From: Artemisia argyi
Taxonomy: Eukaryota > Streptophyta > Magnoliopsida > Asterales > Asteraceae
NCBI GenBank assembly: GCA_030686995.1
Contig: CM060708.1
Span: 187,856,749-187,920,748, forward strand
Reading direction: 5' to 3'
DNA length: 64,000 nt
Each line of letters begins with the position of its first letter. Position 1 is the stretch's first letter. The translations under genes and the position numbers were made by a program. Positions 22,725-34,842 of the stretch are shown piece after piece. The notes below the pieces were generated by a model. It saw nothing but the letters and a program-made list of their open reading frames with translations, was not told the origin of the DNA and searched no databases.

Positions 22725-24070
22725 CTTCCAAATGTCTACTGCAATCACACAAGAGCCGAAAGGTGGTCTTCTGATTCCAAATCCCCATCACATATCGGAC
22801 ATCTAATAGAGTCCATGTTTATGCCTCTTCAATCGATGTCACTCTAGTAGGCAATCTCTTGTTTGAAACACGCCAAGTGAGGATGTTAACTTTGGAAAAA
22901 AGCCCCATGTTCCATCTGATAGGTCGATCCATCAAAAAGAGTTTGACATATGGGAGATAATGGAACACATGCTCTTAACTGAGAACAACCTTGAGTTATC
23001 AATTGAATAGGTCCAAGTGCCTGGCATATCATCAGATAGGTGAAGTTGAGATAAGTGGCTCACCATGTCATTTAATTCAGCAATTACAGGCTCATAACTT
23101 GGCTCCCTTCTCCAAGCCCAAAAGAAGAGGTGGATGCACAAGGTCCATAGTCGAGACAGCATGCCCAAAAAAGGACTCGGAACCTGAACTAAACATCACT
23201 GTTGGGCATCTATTAGAAACATAGCAGTTTCGGTTGGTATCCGGCCTATACAAACGGGGGAACTTTTCAAAAAGTGGTGATCCACCCAACCAATTGTCGT
23301 GCCAACTACTAGACGATTGACCATTTCCAATTTTCCTTTTAAAGATCGTCGGTAAATCAATCCCATGGGTAATTAAGTCGTCTTTTAACTTTTTGATATG
23401 ATACCATGAACCTCATGTATATTTGAGTGGGGAGTTATCAAAGAAGCCACCCATAGGTCCATGAATAGAACGAATTGCCTTACTTCATAAAGTGTTATCC
23501 TGTGTAAGAAATGTACACCACCATTTAGCTAATAAAGCATGATTACTCGCTTTAAGACTACCTATTCCTAGGCCACCTTTGTTACGCAGAGAAATAACTT
23601 TGTCCGTTGTTGTCATCCGATGACCCACCCTAAAACAAGAGTTGCAACCTTGCGGGGTATAAGCCAAAATTTCAAACTCTATAACATAAGATACATCATT
23701 TTCAAGCAAGTTCCAATATTTTTTTGAAGAATTCAAACGTGAAGCCATTGTGGCCAGCGCTTTGTCACTACCACAATTTCAAACCGCATCTTTTTTTTAG
23801 GGCTTGTGAAAGGGCACTCAAGAAAGTTAATATCATCCGATGAGAGATGTTTAAAGTGATTATTAGTGAAGGAAGGTCCAAAAAGGTTGTCTTCTTTAAA
23901 GCGATTGCTAAAGAAGTCGAAGATGTGGTTCTTGATAGTCACAGGTTCTGTTACCAACTCACCATGAATATTAAGCCCATTTATTCTTGACTTATTATGC
24001 CAATCGTTAATAATCCCATGAAAAAATTTAAAATTTCCGTCAAAGGAATATTGAGCCCAATTAGTCTTGA
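22725..24070 (-). pseudogene. LINE G, RT to zf-RVT region
   Basis: Minus-strand frames carry typical plant L1 ORF2 pieces in order. About 23975-24060 holds the KFFHGIIN block. 23733-23957 is an EPVTIKNHIFDFF block. 23485-23748 holds GGLGIGSLKASNHALLAKWW, the RT thumb-side block. 23092-23289 holds GGSPLFEKFPRLYR, and 22932-23168 leads to the FSVKSM block before zf-RVT. Stops and frameshifts separate the frames, and the catalytic RT core between the second and third blocks is deleted. It is dead, and older than the Copia element inserted in it. Confidence 0.85.
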
Positions 24071-24240
24071 TTTTTTTTTATTTTTTTTTTTTTTTGAACA
24101 GCGAGTGATTCAATTCCACGATATTTACTCAGAAGATAGTCCATGCCAACCTCGAATCGACGCATCTATGGGATTGAACCCACACAGATCCCACCCAGAA
24201 GGAAAACCCACCATGGAAAAACTCAAACCTGGGACCTCTC
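24071..24240 (-). mobile_element. SINE-like element, 5' truncated
   Basis: On the minus strand this begins AGGTCCCAGGTTTGAG (plus 24222-24237), which resembles a tRNA T-arm/B box. A second B-box-like GGGTTCAATCCC lies at 24170-24181. It ends in an A tail (plus T run 24071-24095). No A box is seen, so a tRNA-derived SINE lacking its 5' end is the best reading. It lies between two overlapping LINE pieces. Confidence 0.5.
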
Positions 24241-24430
24241 GCATTTATTCTTGATTTATTATGCCTAGTGTTAATAATCTCATGAAAAAAGTTACAATTT
24301 TCACCACCATCGACTGCCCACTTAAGCTTAGCCTTTTACCTTAAGTCCTTAAGCTTGCGATGATCGATGTCAGCAAGAAGCTTGACAGATTCAGTTCTAG
24401 TTAAGTTCATTTAAACTTGTTCCACAAACC
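24241..24430 (-). pseudogene. Second LINE piece overlapping LINE G
   Basis: Minus-strand reading gives a LKWAVDGGENCNFFHEIIN block and upstream ORF2 sequence (L..KLLADIDHRKLKDL). About 90 bp repeat the block at 23975-24060 imperfectly. It is either a second related LINE or a local duplication around the SINE. Confidence 0.6.
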
Positions 24431-25080
24431 ACATGACATGAATGTAAATTACATCAAAAATCTTATAATCGGCAGATATTTGTCCAGCTATTAAAATGTC
24501 ATGCTGACAACCTTCGGTATGTTTAATTCTACATATCAACTTCACTTAATCAAATAACTTTCAGGATAGTAGACCCTGATTCGGCAATTACATTACAGAT
24601 TTGAAGGTTTTTACAAACTGTACGCCTCTATCAGCTGATTCTGGATTAGTGACCCATGCGTAGCCGATACCGCACTCTACAAAAGAAAAAGTAAATTGCC
24701 AATTAAAAGAAGAATCCCAACGTTTAGCAGCATAAACTTCTAGCAATTTACTAAAAATAATATTTGAAAGATAATTTACATACATACATCCCCATATTTC
24801 ACTATTACCCATATTTGTATAAGATGTAACATGTTCTAATTCGGTATTTAAATCTTAAAAAAACTTGATTTTAGATTTCAGGCTTAGTAATCAAACAACT
24901 TTTCAAGACTTCTACATCTCGATGCCCCACTTTTCTAGGAAAGTTTGTTTAAACAAAAATGAAAAATAGAAAATTTGTTTAGTCACAGCTTTTGGAGAAA
25001 TTTTACTAAAAATGAAATGTGCACTTTTTAAATTATAATTAGAACTTTGAAAAGAGCAATTCACTGGCCACAACAATCGT
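24431..25080. other. No recognised gene; possible orphan terminal exon
   Basis: On the minus strand a pyrimidine-rich TTTTCTTTTGTAG near 24675 precedes an open stretch ending GVQFVKTFKSVM and a stop at about 24588. It looks like a last exon, but I do not recognise the protein and find no upstream exons. Otherwise I see nothing in this stretch. Confidence 0.25.
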
Positions 25081-25310
25081 AGGGGTGTAAACGAGCCGAG
25101 TCGAGCCGAGTACTGCCAAGCTCGAACTCGACTCGATTAGTAAAACTCGAGCTTGAAACTCGACTCGAGCTTGTTCGAGCTTTGGATTTCAAGCTCGAAC
25201 TCGGCTCGTCATCTCAAACTCGAGCTCGAAACTCGACTCGAGCTCGATTATTGCCACATTTAAATCTCGTACTCGATGAAAAATAAGCTCGACTCGACTC
25301 GATTTTATGA
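25081..25310. mobile_element. hAT-like CTCGAG-rich element, 3' side lost
   Basis: Starts AGGGGTGTAAACGAGCC and is dense in ACTCGAGCTCGAA words, like 12292-12895. The right end is not found; the (TA)n run begins just beyond. Confidence 0.5.
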
Positions 25311-25319
25311 CAATTACGC

Positions 25320-25322
<3 letters not shown>

Positions 25323-25404
<82 letters not shown>
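25323..25404. repeat. (TA)41 microsatellite
   Basis: An uninterrupted TA run of 82 bp, about 270 bp downstream of the CENP-C stop codon. Confidence 0.97.
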
Positions 25405-25406
<2 letters not shown>

Positions 25407-25674
25407 TGCAATATCATTGAAGCTCAATAAGGGCTCGCGAGCCTAACGAACTGAGTATATTCGACATTTTCGTATGTCCTTGCTCCCTTGCACTTCCCTT
25501 TTATAAAAAATATTATCTAAACACGTTTCTAAAGTTTTAACACTTCTCTAGGATAAGGACCCCTTCATTTTATAGAAAAATTAAAGAATTTTTTCAACTG
25601 AACGCACCCATATTTTCTTGCTCAAGTAAAATATGGTAAAACCGTAAAACTAAAACAGAGCTTACAGTGAGATT

Positions 25675-28600
25675 CTAATGCAATGAGGCTAAGTCGACGA
25701 GATCTTGGTATTTATCCGATACAAACGATTCGACCCTGAAACATTCAGGCTTTCCTTTCTCTTTTGCTGGAGAGATATACTTTACTCCGATAATCGTTGG
25801 TAGACCTGAAAATTTTACATGTATTTTGATTTATCTTTCATTGATATTAAAAACCATGTGTCAAAGTCATTCCCCACACACAGAAAAAGAGAAAAAGAGA
25901 AAAAAGAACAAGTAATTGTCCCAACCAACAAAATTCTTAAAGGGGTCAACAGGGATTTAGTGTTATGGTTACATCAAATGGGTCAGCTCGAAAAAACTTG
26001 CTTACAATAGGAACATGTCAAATGGGTCAAACTCGGGTTATTCTCCTTCTGTTCCAAATTTATTGTCCAATATACTAATTTAGATTGTCACAATATTGTC
26101 CAATATTCAAAATATTACTAAAAATGACAGGGAAAAGTGATCAAACTGTCATAGGCTCATAGCTAATATGAGCAACTGTTTTTAAAGGTCAATCTTAACA
26201 GACACAGACCCAACGACGTCCCGGCTCACCCAATCTAGCAAATCTATTTTTTCCTTTCAACCACCAAAAAAATAGAAACATTATAACTTAACCGTACAAA
26301 GGTTAACACTTCCAACCAAGTACTTCAGGTGTGAATAAGATTACGTTACAGTCGTTACTACGAATAAAGGTAATAAACAGTTTTAGTGCATTAACTTATC
26401 CAACAAATAAATGAAGGGAAAAGAACTTACTGTTATGTACTCGACCATATAACAGTCTTTCTCCCTTCCAGTATTCCAAAGGCCTCCTTTTAATTCTGTT
26501 GCTTTTTCTTACACCATCTGTCCAAACAGTCCCGGCTTCTGCAAAGACGATGAATAAAAAATCCATGATTTTGAAAAGGGAAAAATAGTAAATAATACGT
26601 CAATCAAAATAATAGCATCAAATATGTGAGAAAAAAGTAACACCTGCTAGGCTCTGACGCCTCTTTTTTAGATCAACTTTTGATGCTCTAGTTGTTGTCT
26701 TTCTCTTATTCACAGATGTCTTTGGTTGTTCCTGTATTTCTCAGGGTTATTAGAAAGAAGAAAGAAAAGGAGAAAGGGTAATATTATTTGTGTGATCTAG
26801 GATTATGAAAGAAAAAATCAAAAATTAAATGTTTTTGTTCTTGAAGTGGAGAGGTACAGAAAGAAGGGTGACAATTTAACAATTATATAAATTTTAACGT
26901 TGTTTGGTAATTAAAAAAAGGGCTGTCTTTAGTGTGATCTTAACTCTTAAGTTGAAAAGAAAATAAAAAGAGTTTTAACTTTTATTTAAATTTTCTGTAG
27001 TAAGAGAACGCAAATGAAAGCTGACAAATTTTTAGAAGTATGAAGCTTTAACTTCCCTTTCAATAAAATGTGTTACTTTAGAATTTAGATCAACTAATAC
27101 TTTAGAAAGCTGATAATTTAAAAATAAAATGTGTTACTTTAGATCAAGGGTTGTTTAGTATTTTAAAAGATTACATATTGTTAACTTCCCTTTCAATCCT
27201 CTCCAATCTAAATCATCCCGCATTTGGGGATGAAGGTTCTGGTAAAACAATCACCCAAAATTATCGATCATTTCTCCGAAATAAAGCCTCTCCAAGCCTG
27301 GTTTTTATTTCTTCCACTAAATGACTTAAGAAGTGCTGGTCTTAAGTCTTAACAAGTACTCCGTTATATTGTGTCAAGGAAGACTCTGTTCTTATTAGTG
27401 CATTACCAAAGTACAACTAATAATATTTACGAATAAAAAACAGACAATCTTAAAACTGATAACCTCATTTTGTTGTTTGGAAACAATATCTGGAATTTGA
27501 GTAGGTATGCTTTCATCAGGGTCCTCGATAACATTAGCATCTGTTTGAGCTGACAAGGTAACCAATATATGTAGTCATCAGCAACTATAGCCAAACTTTC
27601 CAGGTTGAGTAATTGACATTGTCAGAATAAAAGTGACAAGGATAACTAGATAAAAATATTTAACAATACAAATAGAAGCACCTGCTAGCGCCTGACTCCT
27701 CTTTCTTAAATCAACTTTAGGTGCTCTTGTTGTCTTCTTTCGCTTATTCACAGATGTATTTGGTTGTTCCTGTATTTCTCAGGGTACACAATGTTGTCAA
27801 ATCTGGAATGATAAAAAAAGAAGGGAGAGAAAAGAACAAAACAGGTAACATTTTTGTGTGATCTAGGATTAGGAAAATATATATGGATATGTAAATTTTT
27901 ACTGTTTCGTTTTAAGTTGGAGAGAAGAAAAGAGCTCATAGAAGAGTGACAATGTAACAGTTATACCCTTATGCTAGTAAGGGTTGTTTGGCAACTATAA
28001 AAAGATTTATTTTTATTTATTTTATTTTTTTTATGTGTGCATCTTAAGTTGAAAAGAACAAAAAAGAAAGAGTGTCGTATAACTTTATTTGAGTTCTCGA
28101 GTTGGAGGGAAAGAAAAACAAAGATTATAGCTTTAGAAATAATACTAATATAAAGTAGCATATGTTGGTTTGATCATGAGTTTGGTATTTTAGAAAACTT
28201 ATAAAATATGTAACTACTCTTTCTAGATTGTGTTAAGTAGGGTGAAAGTTCTTGGCAATGCTAAGTTACAACTAATGATATTTATTGATAAATATAAAAA
28301 ATCTTAAAAAGGTTACCTCATTTGGTTGTTCAAAAACAACATCCAGAGTTTGCGCAGGTTTGCTTACATCAAGATCCTCGATAATATCAGCATCTGTTTG
28401 ACCTGACAAAGTAATCAAGATATTTAGTCATCAGTTACTACAAGGAAACTTGTCAAATTGAGAAACTGTCAAACTGACATTGCCAGATAACAACTGTTGG
28501 ATATAACAAGAGAGAATTTTAACATACAAATAGTAGCACTTGCTAAGCTCTGACGCGTCTTTCTAACATCAACTTTAGGTGCTCTTGTTGTCTTCTTTCT

Positions 28601-31600
28601 CTTATTCGCACATTTCTTGGGTTGTTCCTGTATTTCTGAGGGTCAGTCTCTTACACTATGTTGTCAAGTTCAGAAGAGAATAAAAGAAGAGAAAAGAACA
28701 TAAACGGTAATATTTCATAGTGTGACCTCGGATTAGAAAGAAAGTCAATAAAAATGATGTCTTGACTTTTTTTGGTGTCATGGATAGAAGGGTGACGATT
28801 GATCATTTATACCCTTACATCAAGGGTTGTTTGGGAATTAAAAATAATAATAATTAGAACTTAAGTTGAAAAGCAAAAAGGAAGGTGATGTGTTAACTTT
28901 TATTTGTGTTCTCAAGTTGGAGATAACACAAAAGAATGCTGAAAATTTTATATATAATACTGATATAGAATAGAATATTTTGGTTACGAACAAGGACTGT
29001 TTTGTAAATTAAAAAAGTTATAAGACATTAACTTCCCTTTCTATCCTAAGCAACCCGCATTTGAGAGGAAAGTTATAGATAAAAAATCACCCAAAATTAT
29101 CCTTTCTCCTCTCCCAAAAAAAAGGATGAAACTCGAGAATACAAAAAGAAAATGGCTTCTCTTCAGAGATATTTTTTTCTCTACCAAGATACAACTCGAG
29201 AACACAACATCTATGTGTTGGTCACAACAAGGAATGATGTGTAATAGGGTTCAAGTTCTGGTTAACGCATTATTAAATTACAACATATGATATTCATAGA
29301 TGAAATATACAATCTTAAAACGGGTTACCTCATTTTGCTGTTCGGCAACAATATCTGTAGTTTGAGCAGGTCTGTTTTGATTGAGGTCCTCAATAATGTT
29401 AGTATCTGTTTGAGCTGATAAAGCAATCAAATATGTAGTCATCAGCAACTAGAGCAAAATTTGTCAAATCAAGTAATTGACATTGTCAGATCACAAGTAA
29501 TGAAGAACTGAAGATAACAAGAGAGAAAATATTACTAATAATACTAATAGTTCTCTTTGTTCAACTCATCGTGATAAACCACATGCAGGTGAGCATCCAG
29601 TTAAACATGTGGTTTTTACTAGATGTGGTTTATAGGTTGCAGTTTAGGATCCTAGATCCATTTTAGTTCTTTCTCCATAACCCATTTTCTCCTCCTCCTC
29701 TGTTCTTTTAGGCTAATAGATCATATTCACATTATTCACCAATAGGTTACATTTTCAAATACCAAATCCACTAGCTCCTACAGAATAATATGCTCAGTAC
29801 AAGACATCGATAAACATCCACAATGTAGTATTATGATCAATGAATGGATTCTAAAAAATAGTTCATCTTAAAGTGAGAGCATATCAGTACTTTAAGATAA
29901 AACAGACAGGCATGGTGATACATGTTATGATGACTGTTGAGCAACAGGAATACTTCCTGTATCAAGACTCAAGAGATTATCTTCTTTGAACAGTGTCAAT
30001 ATGTCATATTGAGAAAATACAGTAACCTAATATATGGAATATGTAAAATTCAGTAAACTAGAAAGTATACAGACAGCAAAAAAAGGGTCGGAATAACAAA
30101 TACCTGACTGAAAACAATGTGTATTTAAGTACTCCATTGTAGAGATCTCAACATCTGCTTCTGGTGAAGTGGATGGCACTGCCTTTTCTGTGACGTCTTC
30201 AACCTGTTATGTTCAAAGATGGAGTCATTAGTGCCGATAAAATGTAAATCCTTAAAACTATAGGTGGCAAATACAATTCTTGAATAGGGAAACAGGAGTC
30301 TCAGGTTGAATGTTGTTAATAACCAACCAAGTGACTGAAGTAGCAGAAAATATAGCTAAAATCGCGGTCAAACAGAATAAATGAGTCAAAAGCCACCTAT
30401 GTGGAATAAGGGGACCCCTGGTGTCAATACCATGGTTTCAATAAAAAAAAGGAGGTTGTATTTAGATACCTACAATATCTGAAATCATTCTATTTAATAA
30501 ATTATATTATTACTTTTTAGAACAACCATATAGACTACGTTATCTATTTAATAAAGAAAAGGACTAGAGCGTTGGCACTTGGCGGTCAGCCCCTTCCATT
30601 TCTCTTCCATTATAAAAAATTGATCCACATGAAATTTAAAATATCAACCCGAATCAATTTTAAAGCATTAATCAGACTGGCTGACCCATCCGTGTTGGCA
30701 TCTCGAAAGTCAACAATTGTTGCAAAGCAAGTAAAGAGAACTTACAATCTCTTCCGTTTCTTCTACAGAGCGAGGATGGCCGTTATCAGTAATGTCCTCA
30801 ACATTTAAATTAATCTTTGTACCAGATGCTGCTTTTTCCACCTCTTCGGCCTGCATATTGCCATCCATTGTATTCAATGCCAGATTTTTAGACTATGAAA
30901 ATATAATGAATAGGGTATGAAAGACCTTACATTTGCTTGTATGCCTTCGTTTTCGTTAATAGCAGTAGCAGCATACTCAACACCTATGTTGTCATCCTCC
31001 TCCTTTTCTTCCATATTAAACTGTTCTGAGAGATTGTCAGAATCAGGAGGATTACTTAAACCTTCAGCTGAAGCGGTATGCGTGACATCATTAATGGCAG
31101 TTTCTGTAGCTTCGTTATCCACTAACGAGCCCATTCGAAATGAAAATTCGTTATACTTTATGGTATGCGTTGATTGTCCACTATTGGTTTCGGAATTGGC
31201 TGTGTGCGACGAATCAATATCGTGAGGAGAAAATGGATCTTTTCCTTCACTTAGTTTTGATTTATGTTTTCCAAATGTTGAAATACCAAAAAATGGACTT
31301 CTGGGTGGTGTAGGGGAACCTAAAGGAGAAAAACGGTTGTCAGATAATTGTTGTATCGCGGGTGTTTTTCCTCTTAAATTATCAAGCAACGGACGTGTAT
31401 CAGACAATCTGCTCTGGTTTACTAAGGTCTTGACTGGAGATCCAAAGTCAACTCTAGGAATACTATGAAAATCAGGAAGGTTTAATTCGGTTATTTCAGG
31501 AGGTTTGGCATTCAAACATTCTTCCAAATACGACAATCTGCCCTTGTCATCTAGATTGTCATTATTACAAGTATCCATTAAATGATTAAATAGCACATCG

Positions 31601-34320
31601 ACTCTGTCCTCAGTCTCGGTTACTGATCCTATTCACATAAAAGGAGCAAAATCTAGTAAGTTACAAAGCATAAGTTAGGAGGAAGCAGAAGATGGTATTA
31701 TCACCTTAATACTTTTGATCAATTAACCTTTTAATTCCTTCCAATACGTTGTATCTAGTTATATATTTTAAAAAGCATAAACTCACCAACTACATCCTCT
31801 TCCTGAGATTCGCAGTTGGCAATGACAGGTTCTTGTTGAGAATAGAATGTAGGTGGGCTTCTAACATCATTTTGCAATGTCTCTTGAGCAAATGATGTAT
31901 CAGTCTCGGGCTGACTGGAGTACACGTGATGCTTATAACTAGTTTTTCTCCTGCAAGATGAATCCGAGGCGTGCACCATGAGAAGATAACATATAAAACA
32001 ATTTGGTGAAAAAATCAAAAATGAAAATATCAATTATACCGTGGTAGCTCTGGGCGCCGTTGCCTAACAGTAGTAGTAATAGAAACTTTGGTCTCGTTTG
32101 GATCTTCACCTCGTTGCCTCCTTATTTCTTTTTTGGCGTCTGGAAATCAATTTTAGCATGGAAAAACTTATTAGTGAGATAAAACTAACATCACTGAACA
32201 TCTAATTAAAATTTTATTGAATAGCGTACTTTCAAGTTTTTCAAAGGCGGCAAAAAATTTATCTGGGTCGCGAAGCTCGCGAAGCTGATCCATTTGTAAA
32301 GTTGGTTCCAGGCTTGTAGAAGGGTGGCTGTCAACAATATTGCATTTTAATTTAACTACAAATTTCTAAGTTAAATACTTACTATGGGACCAAAATAAAG
32401 TAGTATGTATGTATGTATTAACTTAACCTTGCATTGGGCTTCATGGAAAACTTAGCACGCTTCCGGACCAAAGCTGGTCTTTTCTCTTGAGGGTTTACAT
32501 TTTCCTTAGTGTTCGGGAATTTTGAATCCCCGTCTTTTACTGACCTTGCTTCCTCTAAATACTTATCAGCGTTTTGTAATGCCTAAACAGTGAAGAGGAA
32601 ATAACAAAGTTAGATCACTAAATGAATTGCAACTCTACTGCTCTTGCAATATTTAAAACTGTATCCATATCGTAATAAGAACTTTAATATAACTGAAGCG
32701 ACACATTAAATGCTTCATGTCCATCTATCAACTGACTTATTTATCAGATTACATTAGCCTCAGTTAGAAACTGATATAAGATCTGATGCTGGCTAGCCAG
32801 ATAAACTAAAAAAACTGCTATTATTTACAGTGCACCATCATGCATTCTTAAAAAGGTTAAAGTAAACGTGTCTTTTGTTAACTTCTTCTGCAGTTACATT
32901 CCTTTTTACAACTATATTCATTTGAGACCCAATGTCAAACAAAATACATTTTACAAACAGTAGAACAATTTAGCTATAAGTTTTGAGGAATTTGATTATG
33001 GTAACTTAACTAAACTAACTCATATTGTGTATCATCTAGACCTAGTAAACATAAAATCAAATCAAAACACATATTGTGCATCACAACGAAAAAACCCGTA
33101 ACTTAATTAAACCAACTCATATTGCATCTCGTAAAAATAAAAACACTTCAACCAACACTAATCAACTCCTGCACAACGGTTCCAACAAATTAAAGATAAA
33201 AAAATACACGATTTAACATCTAGTAAATATAAAATCAAACCATAACACTTAAATCTCATAGTATTATTACACGCAAACTATAACTTAACTCGTATCACAT
33301 CTGGTAGCGAAAAACCTTAACATGACTAGGTTAACTCATATCGCATCTCAAAAAGAAAAACTAAACTAACTCATATTTCATCTGAAAAACAACACTTGAA
33401 CCAACACTAATTATGTCCTAACACAACAATCAACACAAATAAACAGCAATTAATCAAATTAAAGCTAAAAATCAAACAAAAACACATTAAAACATCTCAA
33501 AACACAATATGAAGCACCAACACACAAATTATACCATAGCACTGATGAACTGATGAATCGACTCGATATCTTTCGAATTAACCGCATTTTCGAATCACAA
33601 AAGACAACATTCTAGAGTTCAGTGATAAGATCGTAACTAGATTAGCTCATACCACATTTTGTAACGGAAAAACAGAACATAGCTAAACTAACACCTACCG
33701 CGTCTTGTACCAAAAAACCGTAAAGTAACTAAACTAACTCATATCGCATCTCGTAATGTAACTAGATTAGCTCCTATCATGATGTCTCTTAACAAAAAAC
33801 TGTAACATGGCTAAACTAACTTACATTGTGTCTCGTAACAAAAGACCGTAACTAAACTAACTCATATCGCGTCTCGTAATGAAAAACCATAACCTAACTA
33901 AACTAAATCATAGCGCGTCTAGTAGCGTAGCTAAACTAACTCAATCGCATCTCGTAACAAAAAAACCTAAACTAAACTAACTAATACCACATCTCCTAAC
34001 ATAGTGTAAGTAAACTAACTCATAGCGCGTCTAGTAGCATAGCTAAACTAACTCATTTCGCGTCTCGCAGCCCCAAAAACCAAACGAAAACACTCTAACC
34101 AGCACTAATCTAACCCTAACACAGAATTAGACCTAAAAACCGATTAAAAAGACATTAAACATCAGAAATCACAACAATAAGCACCAAATGATACCATTTT
34201 ACTCATGAACTGATGAATCGAGTCGATATCTTTGGAATTAACCGCATCTTTGGAGCCGCCAAATGTTTTAGGGTTGAGTGATAAGATCGAATCGCCTTTA
34301 AACGGATCGATTAGGTCCAT
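25675..34320 (-). CDS. CENP-C: CENP-C, inner kinetochore protein (16 exons)
   Basis: CENP-C links centromeric CENH3 nucleosomes to the kinetochore. Coding exons (minus, first to last): 34195-34320, 32428-32582, 32230-32327, 32040-32139, 31787-31950, 30931-31628, 30746-30850, 30104-30203, 29329-29414, 28540-28627, 28317-28402, 27682-27769, 27464-27549, 26644-26731, 26431-26538, 25675-25805. All introns are GT-AG and phases agree, giving 2307 nt (768 aa). Plant CENP-C hallmarks are the N-terminal DPF/SLNPKTF block, [16 protein letters not shown] joined across introns to [11 protein letters not shown] (about residues 108-138), the CENP-C motif (about 684-724: [39 protein letters not shown]) and the C-terminal [10 protein letters not shown] and [15 protein letters not shown]. 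Arabidopsis CENP-C is about 705 aa. Exons 9-14 are a triplicated exon pair. Splice sites were assigned by eye. Confidence 0.95.
26644..29414 (-). repeat. Three tandem copies of a CENP-C exon pair
   Basis: Exons 9+10, 11+12 and 13+14 are each 86 + 88 nt (58 codons) with the same phases. The first exon of each pair starts with QTDxN/D and ends with QxNE; the second starts EQPK/N and ends with a basic [11 protein letters not shown] stretch leading to RxxLA. Introns also share sequence, for example the GGTTGTTTGG stretch near 26905, 27977 and 28824. Genomic repeat length is about 0.85-1.0 kb. Only the third copy is spliced to the exon that completes the CENP-C motif. Because each pair adds exactly 174 nt, the frame is kept. 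Confidence 0.93.
33300..34110. repeat. Minisatellite in CENP-C intron 1
   Basis: Irregular units of about 30-50 bp based on CTAAACTAACTCATATCGC followed by GTCTCGTAAC. Related units make up much of 51350-53450 and 60550-60720. No coding potential. Confidence 0.85.
33535..33636 (-). pseudogene. Truncated copy of CENP-C exon 1 inside intron 1
   Basis: Aligns with the functional exon (34195 onward), including the sequence for the [10 protein letters not shown] block, but loses the start-codon end and has internal changes. It is followed by intron-type minisatellite, so the exon and intron were duplicated together. Confidence 0.8.
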
Positions 34321-34486
34321 TTATTAATTGCATGAATATGAAACCCTAGAAATTGAATGACATGTTTTTTGAATTGGGATGTGTTTGGTGACGGGCGGGA
34401 GGAGTGGGGTGAAGTCGGTGGAAATTGTTTTGTTTGGATTTTGTTGGTCTCTTTATTTTTTACTTGCATTAACTATCATTTTCAAA

Positions 34487-34842
34487 TATTAATATCTTTT
34501 AAACCGTTAATCGTTAAGCAAAAAAAATATACCGTTACGACGAGCATTTAATTATCTTTCTATAGATAGGCACTTTGATATATTTTCGACAAAATATTTT
34601 TTTTCATTTTTTTTCGTGGCCGAAAAAATCATATATGACATAACATATCATATTATATATGATATGCAATATCATATATGATTTTTTCGGACACGAAAAA
34701 AAAACGTGAGAAAAACGAAAAAAAAAAATTGTCGAAAGTATATCAAAGTGTTCGTCTATAGAAAGATAATTAAATGCTCGTGGCGAATCGCGATGGTGTA
34801 ATTATTTTCGCTTAACGATTAACGGTTTAAGATATATTAAAA
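34487..34842. mobile_element. Long palindromic MITE in the CENP-C 5' flank
   Basis: Outer arms AAACCGTTAATCGTTAAGC (34501-34519) and its exact complement (34810-34828) extend inward through AGCATTTAATTATCTTTCTAT and TTTGATATA/TTTTCGACAA, nearly to the centre, giving a hairpin of roughly 340 bp. The left arm ends about 170 bp upstream of the CENP-C start codon. A half-related sequence (CAAAGTGCCCATCTACCGAAAG) lies near 35146. Superfamily undetermined. Confidence 0.85.

Noticed and set aside
24588..24812. Possible last exon of an unknown gene
   Set aside because: A splice acceptor and stop are visible, but I recognise no protein family and no further exons, so it is mentioned only as a low-confidence note.
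33300..34110. Regularly spaced repeats resembling a CRISPR array
   Set aside because: Units are irregular and partly overlapping with no unique constant-length spacers, and this is plant nuclear DNA; it is a minisatellite.
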